Shown here: piece by piece, positions 38,406 through 46,486 of the stretch | Layout: every line of letters starts with the position of its first letter | Numbering within the stretch: the stretch's first letter is position 1 | From: Streptomyces sp. ISL-100 | GTDB taxonomy: Bacteria; Actinomycetota; Actinomycetes; Streptomycetales; Streptomycetaceae | Direction: 5' to 3' | NCBI RefSeq assembly: GCF_018614615.1 | Contig: NZ_JAGGOK010000012.1 | Location: forward strand, 62,001-126,000 | DNA length: 64,000 bases | The notes under the pieces: model-generated | What the model was told of the DNA's origin: nothing | Seen by the model: the letters and a program-made list of their open reading frames with translations, nothing else | Database searches by the model: none | Program-made: the position numbers and the translations under genes

Positions 38406-40195
38406 CGCCGCTCCGCCGTAAGAATTGATTCCGGCGCACCTGCAACGATCTTGGCAATGTTCCTTGCGGACACCGCATCCCTCTCTGGGCTGAAATAATT
38501 GGAGTGAGCGTCAAATCCGCCCAATTCAAGGATGGGGCGGGGTCCGTCGTCCACCTCGAAACGTCGGGCGCCAAAGGCCACGCTGGCTGGGTCCTTGCCA
38601 AAGTAGAGGTCATCGTCACCCTGGTCAGCGATATCGCCGGCGATATAACCGCCCAGTGGCCACGCAGCCACCAACCCAACGCCACTTTGTTGTCCTGAGG
38701 GGAGCTTGGTCACCGGATCGTTGTCGGCCGCTCCGACGAAGACGTGGTCCTTGCCGACGCCGAGGTCCTCTGCCCTGTCAACGCCAGTGCCGGGACTACC
38801 GAGCAGGATGATGTCGTCAGCTCCCGGAATGCCGCCGTCCTGCTGGGCAGCCGTACCGACCGCGAGCGATCCGTAAGAGTGGCCGATCGCTGTCAGGTGC
38901 GGGTCCTTGTGCTCGTTGGTGGCGCCCAGTCCGGCCATGAACTGGTTGTAGGCCGGGGCACCTTCCTCGGCGTTGCTCGTGCTTACGACCGTCGCGAAAT
39001 TCGGAGCGTCGTAGCCGAGCCAGACAATCGCCGCACTGGACTCGTCGTACTTTTGTGCACCCTTCGCGGTGTCCAGACCCCGCTTCAAGGTGTCATCGAC
39101 GAATTCCCCGTCCAGCTTGGTCCCCAGCCCCGGCACATACGCCGATACGTTCCGCGAGGTGTCCGGATTGCCGTACGCCACAATGGCGCGACCATTGCCC
39201 TCGTCCCCGATGCCCAGCAAGTACATCGGCACCTTGGAGGGCTCGTTCAGCTTCGCTTCGATGCCACGCAGTGCGGCCAGCTTGGTCTGGGCGTCGTCGC
39301 CGCCCTGGCTCTCCAGTTTGTCGATGAGCACCGGCAGGTGGTTCCGGTTCGCTTCGTCCCGTACCGCGGACGGAATTCCGTCGAGGCCGCCGACGAGGTC
39401 CGGGACAACCGTCACGTATTCCTGCCGCTGTTCGTCGGTCAGGCCGTCCCACCACTTCTTGCGCTCGGCGGGGGACTTGTCCTCCGGGATGCCGTCGCCC
39501 AGGTACCGGCCCGCGACTGTGCGTACCGCATCCGTGTCGCGGAAGACGTCTTCCAACGTCGCCCTGGTGACATCGAGTCCGCCGGCTGCCTTGAGCTTGC
39601 TCAGCGCCTGCGCGTACCGGCCGTCGATGTCGGCGGCGGACCGCACCGCCCGCGCGATCCGGTCCGCGATGGCCTGTGCCTTGGCCGCGTTCGGGTTGGG
39701 GTTGAAGCCGCCGCCGGGAAGACCGGGTTTCTCGGTCAGCGGTGGTGCCTCCAGGGGGAGCCGTGCGCTTCCCGGGGCCGTGCCGCCCGGCTCCTCCTTC
39801 TTCCCCAGCAGGGTCTCGCCGGCCGCGGCCGGGTAGCTGACCGAGCCATCCTCGTGAACGGTGAACTTCAGGTTCCGCGCGTCTTCCAGGGCTTGCCTCA
39901 GCTGCTGCTGAGGGCCCGCCAGTTCGGAGGCGAGGCCGTTCAGGGCCGTACGGATCAGTCCGGCCTCGGTGTGGACGTACTGGAAATTGCGGCTCAGCCG
40001 CTCCAGCCTTTTGAGGGCTGCCTCGGCAGCATCGCTCTTCTGGGTCTCGCGCAGCTTCGCCGTCATGGCCCTGTCGACCTTGCCACGGTCGGCATCGGCC
40101 CTGCCGGAGACCTCGTGCCAGCCGTCACCGGCGTCTTCGAACTCCGACCGTTTCAAGTCGCGCAGCCGCTGCCACGTCAGCGTCATTCCGGTCAC
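38402..40195 (-). CDS. DUF1023-type alpha/beta hydrolase with N-terminal coiled-coil region
   Basis: 597 residues; GTG start overlapping the upstream stop as GTGA. Residues 1-150 are helical (TWQRLRDLKRSEFEDAGDGW, AALKRLERLSRNFQYVHTEA), like the WXG100-type leaders of secreted actinobacterial proteins. The hydrolase domain has the nucleophile elbow AIGHSYGSLAVG (Ser440), an oxyanion-side stretch VSAYVPGLGTKLDG and VWLGYDAPN, and ends with FDAHSNYFSPERD, where a catalytic His is expected. Substrate is unknown; DUF1023 (PF06259) proteins are predicted lipases/esterases. No Sec signal is visible, so export would have to use the helical leader, as in type VII systems. Confidence 0.88.
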   Translation of the reverse strand: MTGMTLTWQRLRDLKRSEFEDAGDGWHEVSGRADADRGKVDRAMTAKLRETQKSDAAEAALKRLERLSRNFQYVHTEAGLIRTALNGLASELAGPQQQLRQALEDARNLKFTVHEDGSVSYPAAAGETLLGKKEEPGGTAPGSARLPLEAPPLTEKPGLPGGGFNPNPNAAKAQAIADRIARAVRSAADIDGRYAQALSKLKAAGGLDVTRATLEDVFRDTDAVRTVAGRYLGDGIPEDKSPAERKKWWDGLTDEQRQEYVTVVPDLVGGLDGIPSAVRDEANRNHLPVLIDKLESQGGDDAQTKLAALRGIEAKLNEPSKVPMYLLGIGDEGNGRAIVAYGNPDTSRNVSAYVPGLGTKLDGEFVDDTLKRGLDTAKGAQKYDESSAAIVWLGYDAPNFATVVSTSNAEEGAPAYNQFMAGLGATNEHKDPHLTAIGHSYGSLAVGTAAQQDGGIPGADDIILLGSPGTGVDRAEDLGVGKDHVFVGAADNDPVTKLPSGQQSGVGLVAAWPLGGYIAGDIADQGDDDLYFGKDPASVAFGARRFEVDDGPRPILELGGFDAHSNYFSPERDAVSARNIAKIVAGAPESILTAERR

Positions 40196-40614
40196 GGGCG
40201 CTCACCCGCAATGGCCGTCTTCACGGCATTCAAGGAACTCTTCACCGCAGTCTCGGACTCGCCCATCTCCTTGGCGACCTTCAGCAGCGCACCCTCCAGG
40301 TAGTCGCACTCACCCCGCACCGCAGTCAGTCGCTTCTCCCACGACTCCATTACCGCGTTCAGTATCGCCACGGACGAGAGCCCCGCCGCGCCGGACGCGA
40401 CACCCTCGTGCGCGGGGCGAAGGCGGCTGCGGCTCGTCTGTGTGCTGGTTCGGAGCCCGCCCGCAGCACCGGATGCGCTGGTCCACGGCCCACCGCTGTG
40501 CTTCAGCTTCCCCTCACCGCCCGTACCGCCCGGTGCAGCCGAGGCCAGCGACATGCGCGCCTCCGCCCGTCCGGCCGCCTCGGCCTTGAGCTGCTCCCAC
40601 TCGTCCCATGGCAT
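40192..40614 (-). CDS. Small helical protein, first gene of the mycosin-like operon
   Basis: 140 residues. The N-terminus MPWDEWEQLKAEAAGRAEAR is helical with an early Trp; a Gly/Ser-rich middle follows; the C-terminal 60 residues (VAILNAVMESWEKRLTAVRG, YLEGALLKVAKEMGESETAV) form a helical hairpin resembling a WXG100/ESX-like fold without a canonical WxG turn. The stop overlaps the next start as GTGA. I read it as partner of the downstream DUF1023 hydrolase, perhaps its co-secretion factor. Confidence 0.75.
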   Translation of the reverse strand: MPWDEWEQLKAEAAGRAEARMSLASAAPGGTGGEGKLKHSGGPWTSASGAAGGLRTSTQTSRSRLRPAHEGVASGAAGLSSVAILNAVMESWEKRLTAVRGECDYLEGALLKVAKEMGESETAVKSSLNAVKTAIAGERP

Positions 40615-40745
40615 GGGCTGCGCCCCCCGTGTATCTCCCCAACGCGGATGCGCCGCGTCACCCGAGCGACGCTAGCGCACCGCCGCGCCTCGTACGCAAC
40701 TGCGAAGAGGATCAGCCTCGGGATGAGCTTCCCGGCCGTAGCAGC

Positions 40746-40770
40746 CCAATCGCCGGGCACACAAGGGCGA
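40746..40770. terminator. Hairpin downstream of the Nramp-like gene
   Basis: AATCGCC-N11-GGCGATT, a perfect 7-bp stem about 50 bp after the Nramp-like stop. The rest of the 204-bp gap (40615-40818) shows no other feature; it must also hold the promoter of the mycosin-like operon. Confidence 0.45.
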
Positions 40771-40818
40771 TTAGCCTCACCTCTCCTCTCGATGAATGAG
40801 TACGTGCATCAACGGCCT

Positions 40819-42126
40819 CTACCAGGGCAGCTCCCGCAGCTGCTGCACGCACAGCACGATGAACAGCAGGCCCGCCGCCACCAGCATCACGTTGCTCAGC
40901 ATGCCGTTGCGCCATTCCGCCGGCGTACGGGAGGAGTTGAGCAGCCACACCAGCGTCAGCGCCAGGAACGGCATGAAGAACGCGCCGAGTACGCCGTACA
41001 CCACGACCAGGCCGAACGGCTGGTCCAGCCACAGCAGCGCCATCGGCGGGAACGTCAGCCACAGCAGGTACGCCCGGAAGGGCAGCGAGCGCTCCTTCAC
41101 TCCGGCCGCGACCTCCTCCACCGTGCCGACGTCGACCGGCGCGCCCTTGCGGTCGCGCTGGAGGCGCTCGACGAAGTCGGCGAACATCAGGCTCACGCCG
41201 TGCCACACCCCGATGAGGGACGAGAAGGACGTCGCGAAGAAGCCGACGAGGAAGAGCTTGGCGGTGACAGCGCCGTACCGGTCCTCCAGGATCTTGCCGA
41301 GGTCGATCAGGCCGCGGTCGCCCTTGGTGAGGGCGAGCTGGGAGGAGTGCAGCAGCTCGGCGCCGACGATCAGCATCGCGACGACGAAGATGCCGGTGGT
41401 GATGTACGCGACCCGGTTGTCGAGGCGCATCACCTTCATCCAGCCGGAGTTGGTCCAGCCCTTGGCGTTCACCCAGTAGCCGTACGCCGCCATGGTGATC
41501 GTGCCGCCGACGCCGCCGATCAGGCCGAGGGTGTAGAGGAGCGAGCCGTCGGGGAGGACCGGGACCAGGCCGGCGAAGGAGGCGCCGACGTCCGGGCCGA
41601 CGCGGGCCGCGACGTACACGACGACCACGAACATCACGCCGACCAGCACCGTCATGACTTTCTCGAAGACGGCGTACTGGTTGAACCAGACGAAGGCCAG
41701 ACCGATCAGGCCCGTGACGATCGCCCAGGTCTTGAGGCCCGGCCCGTCGGGGAAGAGCGCGACGATGGGCAGGGCGGAGGACGACATGGCCGTCGCGCCG
41801 TAGATGAAGCCCCAGATGACGACGTAGATCGCGAAGTAGACGGTGGTCCACTGGCCGAGGCTGCGCCAGCCCTCGAACAGGGTGCGGCCGGTGGCGAGGT
41901 GCCAACGGCCGGCGGCTTCGGCGAGGGAGATCTTGACGACGCAGCCGATGACGGCGGCCCACATGAGCGTGTAGCCGAACTTGCTGCCCGCGATCAGCGT
42001 CGCGACGAGGTCACCGGCTCCGACACCGGTCGCGGCGACGACGATGCCGGGGCCGATGTACTTCCAACTGGACTTGCGCGGCTGGGAGATGGCCTCTCCC
42101 GTGCCGCTCTCTGTCGTGCCTGTCAT
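40819..42126 (-). CDS. Nramp-family transporter with altered metal-site motifs
   Basis: 435 residues and about eleven hydrophobic segments. TM1 aligns with Nramp ([19 protein letters not shown]), but the metal-binding DPGN is GAGD here. In TM6 the MPH motif is replaced: [12 protein letters not shown], with Met kept and Pro-His changed to Ala-Ala. Remaining Nramp landmarks include the long amphipathic TM4-5 region ([20 protein letters not shown]) and [13 protein letters not shown]-like loop between TM7 and TM8. It is probably a divalent cation carrier of a divergent branch, with Mg or another ion as candidate in place of Mn/Fe. Expressed alone, divergent from the carboxypeptidase gene. Confidence 0.85.
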   Translation of the reverse strand: MTGTTESGTGEAISQPRKSSWKYIGPGIVVAATGVGAGDLVATLIAGSKFGYTLMWAAVIGCVVKISLAEAAGRWHLATGRTLFEGWRSLGQWTTVYFAIYVVIWGFIYGATAMSSSALPIVALFPDGPGLKTWAIVTGLIGLAFVWFNQYAVFEKVMTVLVGVMFVVVVYVAARVGPDVGASFAGLVPVLPDGSLLYTLGLIGGVGGTITMAAYGYWVNAKGWTNSGWMKVMRLDNRVAYITTGIFVVAMLIVGAELLHSSQLALTKGDRGLIDLGKILEDRYGAVTAKLFLVGFFATSFSSLIGVWHGVSLMFADFVERLQRDRKGAPVDVGTVEEVAAGVKERSLPFRAYLLWLTFPPMALLWLDQPFGLVVVYGVLGAFFMPFLALTLVWLLNSSRTPAEWRNGMLSNVMLVAAGLLFIVLCVQQLRELPW

Positions 42127-42344
42127 CTCCGGCGTCCTCCCGCTTGTCCCCGATGGTGATCCAGATCACCAAAGCGGGGCGGGGGGTGCTCGCGCAAGGG
42201 GTAACGCGAAGCCAGCCGTATGGCCGAACCTCACTCTTGACCAGTTCATGCCATGCGCCCACGATGTGCCCCAGCACTCCAGCACTCCAGCACCGCCGCA
42301 CGACATGCGTCGCACACCCCCACACTCCCCACCCAGGAGACAGC

Positions 42345-43685
42345 ATGCGACTTCGCATACGCGGAAGAGGGTCAGCCACCCTCGCGACCCTCGTGGCACT
42401 CGCCCTGGCGGCGCCACTCACCGCGAGCGCGACCACGAACGGGTCGGACAACGCCCCGGTCGCCGCAGCGGAAGAAGTGATCAGGCAGTACGAGATCCAC
42501 GGTCCGGCCACCGCCGCCGCCCGTACCGCCGTCGCGGCCACCGGAGTCTCGGTGGACGAGGCCGACGACCACTCGGTCGTCGTCAGCGCCAACGCGGCGC
42601 AGCTGGGGCGGCTCAAGGCGCTCGGATACGCGCCGAAGGCGCTGCCGGGGCCGCCCGCCCGTACCAACGGCACGGCCGTCGAGCCGTTCGACTTCCCGCC
42701 CGCCGACTCGCGCTATCACAACTACGCCGAGATGAACGCGGAGATCAACCAGCGCCTCCAGCAGTACCCGAACCTCATGAGCAAGCGCGTCATCGGCAAG
42801 TCGTACCAGGGCCGCGATCTCATCGCCATCAAGATCAGCGACAACGTCGCGACCGACGAGAACGAGCCCGAGGTCCTCTTCACCCACCACCAGCACGCCC
42901 GCGAGCACCTGACCGTCGAGATGGCGCTCTACCTGCTGCGCGAGCTGGGCGCGGGCTACGGCTCGGACTCCCGGGTCACCAACATCCTGAACAACCGCGA
43001 GATCTGGATCGTGCCGGACCTCAACCCGGACGGTGGCGAGTACGACATCGCCTCCGGCTCGTACCGCAGCTGGCGCAAGAACCGGCAGCCCAACTCCGGT
43101 TCCTCGTACGTCGGTACGGACATGAACCGCAACTGGAACTACAAGTGGGGCTGCTGCGGCGGCTCTTCGGGATCGTTCAGTTCCGAGACGTACCGGGGCC
43201 GTGCCGCCGAGTCCGCCCCCGAGGTGAAGGTCGTCGCCGACTTCGTCCGCTCGCGGATCGTCGGCGGGAAGCAGCAGATCAAGGCCGGCATCGACTTCCA
43301 CACGTACAGCGAGCTGGTGCTCTGGCCGTTCGGCTACACCAACGCGGACACGGCGCCCGGCATGACCCAGGACGACCGCGACGCCTTCGCCACCGTCGGA
43401 CAGAAGATGGCCGCGAGCAACGGCTACACCCCGGAACAGTCGAGCGACCTCTACATCACGGACGGGTCGATCGACGACTATCTCTGGGGCAGCCAGAAGA
43501 TCTTCGGCTACACCTTCGAGATGTACCCGCGCAGTTCCTCCGGCGGCGGCTTCTACCCACCCGACGAGGTGATCGAGCGCGAGACCAGCCGCAACCGGGA
43601 CGCGGTGCTGCAACTGCTGGAGAACTCGGACTGTATGTACCGGTCCATTGGCAAGGAGCAGCAGTACTGCGGCGCCGGTAGCTGA
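42345..43685 (+). CDS. Secreted M14 zinc carboxypeptidase
   Basis: 446 residues; CAGGAGAC precedes the ATG at 42345. Signal peptide of about 30 residues ([19 protein letters not shown]), then a propeptide ([20 protein letters not shown] to about 115). The catalytic domain shows the Zn ligands [13 protein letters not shown] (H-x2-E) and the later His in [17 protein letters not shown]; substrate-binding [15 protein letters not shown] holds the Asn-Arg pair; [10 protein letters not shown] holds the catalytic Glu. This is the carboxypeptidase T/A family. The zymogen would be activated outside the cell to trim C-terminal residues of peptides for nutrition. Followed by a hairpin. Confidence 0.95.
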   Translation: MRLRIRGRGSATLATLVALALAAPLTASATTNGSDNAPVAAAEEVIRQYEIHGPATAAARTAVAATGVSVDEADDHSVVVSANAAQLGRLKALGYAPKALPGPPARTNGTAVEPFDFPPADSRYHNYAEMNAEINQRLQQYPNLMSKRVIGKSYQGRDLIAIKISDNVATDENEPEVLFTHHQHAREHLTVEMALYLLRELGAGYGSDSRVTNILNNREIWIVPDLNPDGGEYDIASGSYRSWRKNRQPNSGSSYVGTDMNRNWNYKWGCCGGSSGSFSSETYRGRAAESAPEVKVVADFVRSRIVGGKQQIKAGIDFHTYSELVLWPFGYTNADTAPGMTQDDRDAFATVGQKMAASNGYTPEQSSDLYITDGSIDDYLWGSQKIFGYTFEMYPRSSSGGGFYPPDEVIERETSRNRDAVLQLLENSDCMYRSIGKEQQYCGAGS

Positions 43686-43704
43686 GCCGCAGTCCCCCAC
43701 GGGG

Positions 43705-43758
43705 CTGTTCCCCCACCCCGCAAACTGTCACTACGGCAAGGGGCGGGTAGGGGAACAG
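43705..43758. terminator. Long hairpin after the carboxypeptidase gene
   Basis: CTGTTCCCC ... GGGGAACAG form a perfect 9-bp outer stem, extended inward by CACCC/GGGT pairs, around an unpaired centre of about 18 bases. It begins 19 bp after the stop. Confidence 0.6.
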
Positions 43759-43764
43759 CTCCGC

Positions 43765-43920
43765 AGGATCGTCGCAGCCCTCGCCGTCACCCTCGGCGCA
43801 GTGGGCATCCACCACGCCCGCCAGGGCACCGGCCGCCTGTGGGCCGCCATCGCCGGCACCACCCTGGGCACCGTCGGACTCCTCATCGCCATCAACGTCA
43901 TGTGGGCGCTCAGGTCCTAG
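43765..43920 (+). pseudogene. DUF4190-like C-terminal fragment
   Basis: The frame ending at 43920 reads RIVAALAVTLGAVGIHHARQ, then GTGRLWAAIAGTTLGTVG and a second hydrophobic stretch, the pattern of the second half of DUF4190 proteins. The only nearby start is a GTG at 43801, which would give 39 residues. It may be a broken gene or a very short membrane protein. Confidence 0.35.
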
Positions 43921-44342
43921 TGGCCTCGGCCCGCGAGGTAGAAGCCCAGCACCGGGGCGAGTTCCGCGAACCACTCCTGGAGCTTCGCCTGGTTGCGGGC
44001 AGCGACCACGCCCTCGAAGAACCGTCCGTCGGGCAGCACCACGGCCACCATGAGGACCTCACCCCCGGGGCCGGCCTTGTAGTGCACGGTCTGGATGTCG
44101 CGCCAGGGGAAGTCCAGACTGGCGCCGTTGCATTCCAGCGACACGCCTTCGGCGTCGACCACGACAGCGTTACGCCGATCCGCAGCCAGAAAGTCGGGGC
44201 CGGCGGGCACCGGCACGGGCGCGGGCGCGGGGAAGGGCATGGGCGGCGCTTGCACAGGCGCGGGAGCGAAAGCTGGGGGCGGCGGGCCGAAGCCTTGCTG
44301 CGGCTGAGGGTGGTACTGCGGCTGCGGCTGCTGGGGGTCCAC
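43917..44342 (-). CDS. Uncharacterised protein with Pro/Gln-rich lead and PH-like domain
   Basis: 141 residues from a GTG at 44342. The first 50 residues are Pro/Gln/Ala-rich and disordered (QQPQPQYHPQPQQGFGPPPP). The rest, RNAVVVDAEGVSLECNGASL, FPWRDIQTVHYKAGPGG, VVLPDGRFFEGVVAARNQAK and LQEWFAELAPVLGFY, reads as a small beta-barrel with a C-terminal helix like bacterial PH-type domains. No signal peptide or membrane span. Common in Streptomyces, function unknown. Confidence 0.78.
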   Translation of the reverse strand: MDPQQPQPQYHPQPQQGFGPPPPAFAPAPVQAPPMPFPAPAPVPVPAGPDFLAADRRNAVVVDAEGVSLECNGASLDFPWRDIQTVHYKAGPGGEVLMVAVVLPDGRFFEGVVAARNQAKLQEWFAELAPVLGFYLAGRGH

Positions 44343-44400
44343 TGAGGTCGGCCTCCTCGGCTCTCGTTTTCCGGGGCCCAGTATCGCCGACAGGCGAGAA

Positions 44401-44432
44401 GGCGCCCCGGGACGGACGGGTCCCGGGACGCC
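44401..44432. terminator. Terminator hairpin of the former permease operon
   Basis: GGCGCCCCGGGAC and GTCCCGGGACGCC pair in a 12-13 bp stem with one mismatch and a loop of six bases, 21 bp after the permease stop. Confidence 0.65.
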
Positions 44433-44453
44433 CTCTGCACTCGTACCGTACGG

Positions 44454-44637
44454 CTAGATCACCAGGCTCAGGACCGCCGCGACCGCGAAGCCCGCGACCG
44501 AGAGGACCGACTCCAGGACCGTCCAGGACTTCAGCGTGTCCCGCTCGGAGATCCCGAAGCACTTCGCCGCGATCCAGAACCCGCCGTCGTTGACGTGCGA
44601 GGCGAAGATCGAACCGGCCGAGATGGCCATGACTACC
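44454..44637 (-). pseudogene. GntP-family gluconate permease, C-terminal remnant
   Basis: About 60 codons remain: VVMAISAGSIFASHVNDGGF, then FWIAAKCFGISERDTLKSWT and VLESVLSVAGFAVAAVLSLV. SHVND-GFW and L-K-S-W-T-V-x-E are conserved C-terminal features of GntP carriers, which import gluconate or related acids with protons. Everything upstream is replaced by the TnpB element, and the missing 5' part is not found on its far side, where ridA follows. The locus has therefore lost its transporter. Confidence 0.88.
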
Positions 44638-44639
44638 CC

Positions 44640-44760
44640 TGTGCCCCATGCGCCAGAAGGGCCTCGAAGTACGCGTTTTGGAGCTCTCTCCCGCCGGTGA
44701 GCGGGAGACTCTCCCCTGGATCGCTCCGGGGAGTTCGACAGCACTCAGGTCTGCCTGACG
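44640..44760 (-). ncRNA. Candidate omega (reRNA) guide scaffold of the TnpB element
   Basis: The minus strand from the TnpB 3' end to the element edge folds into two hairpins: CTCCCC-N11-GGGGAG and TCTCCCG-N8-CGGGAGA. TnpB guide RNAs are established to come from this place and to take their guide from the DNA just outside the right end, here permease remnant sequence. Assignment rests on position and hairpins. Confidence 0.5.
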
Positions 44761-45989
44761 ACTGCCCTCCCGGCAGCCGAGGCGAGTGCGAAACCCGCCC
44801 GGTCGATGTTCCGGCCTGCGTTGTGGTCGGCATTGCCAGACCAGCCGCACCGCGAGTTCTTGCACACGAACTCCGCCTGCGACTCCCGATTACCAGGGGT
44901 GGCAATTTCGCACATGGAGCAACGCAGGGAGGTACCCGGCGCTGGCACATGAACCAGGAGCCCACCGCGATCGAGGACCTTGTAGGCCAGCAACTGGACG
45001 GTGCGCCCCCATGCCTCCCCTGCGATCTTGCGGTTAAGCCCGGATTTCTGAGCCACGTTGACGCCCGGCTCGGCAATGTTCCCCTTCGCGGACTTGAGCA
45101 TGTTCGTGATGTCGAGCTGTTCCACTGACACCAGCGCGTAGGCGTCAGCGATGGCAGTGGTTGTCTTGTGCTGCCAGTCCAGTACCCGCCGCTTGGCTCT
45201 CGCGCGCAGGTCCTTGATCTGGTCGTACAGGGCGCACAGCCTCTTTGAGGTCCGCTCGCCTGCCTTGCGGTACCGCTTACGGTGTGCGGCCCGCTGCTCA
45301 GCCCGAAGCAGCCGGGCTTCTTCCTCATCATCCAGCCACGAGGCGTGGTCGTGGGTACTCCCGTCGGACAGCGCGAGCGGCACAGTGATCCCTCGGTCAA
45401 TGCCGACGTGTGAATCGGTCCAGTCCCGTGGCTCTGCTGCCTGCACCAAGTGCTCGATGCGGAAGGCGATGTGCCAGCCGAGCGCGTCCTTGACCAAACG
45501 CGCCCCGGTGATCCGCCCCGCAGGGCTCCCCTTGGTCAACCCCGGCAGATCTTTCGTCCACCGGAACCGCACCCGCCCCACCTTCGGGATGCTCACCATC
45601 CCCCACCGGCGATGCACCCGCGCCACTTGCAGATCGCGCCCCTGTGGGATGTCCACTGCGAGCGGTGCCCGGGCGCGGGACTTGTAGATGGGTTGGTCGG
45701 CCCTGCCCTCCCAGCAGTTCACCCATGCTCTGTGATACGTCTTCAGCACAGCTTGGGCGGCTTGCGCCGGAAGCATGCCGAGCCAGTCGACATTAGCGCG
45801 TGCCCATCGGATCTCACCGTCCATGTACGCCAGGGGTGGCCGCCGGGATCTGCATGCCGTGAACAGCTCATGCAACAGGTTCCACAACGCCCGTGCCGCA
45901 TGAGCCTGTTGGTCAAGTTGCGCTGCTTGGTCACACGTCAAGGCAAGCCGAGCACGGTACCCACGCCGTTGCCTCATCGTCTCGCCCAT
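44745..45989 (-). CDS. tnpB: TnpB RNA-guided endonuclease (IS605 OrfB family)
   Basis: 414 residues with a GGAGG ribosome-binding site. An N-terminal OrfB HTH/wedge region (TCDQAAQLDQQAHAARALWN) precedes the split RuvC nuclease: Asp198 in SHVGIDRGITVPLALSDG, Glu290 in YALVSVEQLDITNM, Asp388 in GNADHNAGRNI. The zinc ribbon has CSMC (357, 360) and C-x4-C (376, 381), so all catalytic and metal residues are present. TnpB, ancestor of Cas12, cuts DNA under guidance of an RNA from the element end and helps retain the element. The gene appears intact and possibly active. Confidence 0.95.
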   Translation of the reverse strand: MGETMRQRRGYRARLALTCDQAAQLDQQAHAARALWNLLHELFTACRSRRPPLAYMDGEIRWARANVDWLGMLPAQAAQAVLKTYHRAWVNCWEGRADQPIYKSRARAPLAVDIPQGRDLQVARVHRRWGMVSIPKVGRVRFRWTKDLPGLTKGSPAGRITGARLVKDALGWHIAFRIEHLVQAAEPRDWTDSHVGIDRGITVPLALSDGSTHDHASWLDDEEEARLLRAEQRAAHRKRYRKAGERTSKRLCALYDQIKDLRARAKRRVLDWQHKTTTAIADAYALVSVEQLDITNMLKSAKGNIAEPGVNVAQKSGLNRKIAGEAWGRTVQLLAYKVLDRGGLLVHVPAPGTSLRCSMCEIATPGNRESQAEFVCKNSRCGWSGNADHNAGRNIDRAGFALASAAGRAVVRQT

Positions 45990-46071
45990 GTCAGCCTCCT
46001 GCGGCCATCACCTCGTTGATCAGATCAACGACACCGCCGGGGAAAGGTCACAGGTTCGATTCCCCTACCGG

Positions 46072-46486
46072 TCAACCGAGGACCGCCAGCGCATCGATCT
46101 CGATCAGAAGGCCCTTGGGTAGTCCGACGTAGACGGTCGTACGGGCGGCGGGCACCGCCTTCAGGCCCGAGAAGCACTCGTTGTAGATCGCGTTAATCTC
46201 GGCGAAGTGGTCGGTGTCGGTGAGGTAGACGCGCATCATCATCACGTCGTCCCAGCTCGCGCCGCCCTCCTCCAGGATCGCCTTGGACGTTGGCGAAGGT
46301 CTGGAGGGTCTGCTCGCGCAGGGTCGGGCCGGCGGGGGTCGGCGCCTGACCCTCGACCGCCGGCAGGAAGCCGACCTGGCCCGCGACCTGGAGGATGTTG
46401 CCCTTGCGCACCCCGTGGGAGAACTTGGCGGGCGGGGCGGTGTGGGTGGACGGGGTGATCGCGGTCTTCTCGACGCTGCTGCTCAT
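46072..46486 (-). pseudogene. ridA: ridA-like enamine/imine deaminase gene with a 1-bp frameshift
   Basis: Reading starts at 46486 with KTAITPSTHTAPPAKFSHGV, typical of RidA, and is sound to TLREQTLQTFANVQ. An extra base near 46284 (CCAAGG where CCAGG would continue the frame) breaks it. In the shifted frame the protein continues AILEEGGASWDDVMMMRVYL, then AVPAARTTVYVGLPKGLLIE, ending ALAVLG at 46072, with the conserved Arg (PAARTTV) and Glu (LLIEIDA). RidA hydrolyses reactive enamines made by PLP enzymes such as the deaminase at 48443. Either a real loss or a sequencing error. The start overlaps the IclR stop as ATGA. Confidence 0.85.

Larger units (their letters stand above)
44638..46030 (-). 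mobile_element. IS200/IS605-group element carrying only TnpB
   Basis: About 1.4 kb with one gene. The right end is placed where permease homology resumes (about 44637). The left end is placed at the hairpin GTTGATC-A-GATCAAC (46014-46028), 25 bp before the TnpB start; subterminal hairpins mark the ends of IS605-type elements. No TnpA transposase, inverted terminal repeats or target duplication, as expected for this group. Exact ends are not certain to within about 20 bp. Confidence 0.75.

Noticed and set aside
46046-46071. tRNA-like T-arm sequence (GGTCACAGGTTCGATTCC) at the left flank of the TnpB element
   Set aside because: The TTCGATT loop is canonical, but the flanking bases do not pair in the T stem and no D arm, anticodon arm or acceptor stem is present. 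It may be a tRNA fragment left by recombination, yet the evidence is too thin to annotate.
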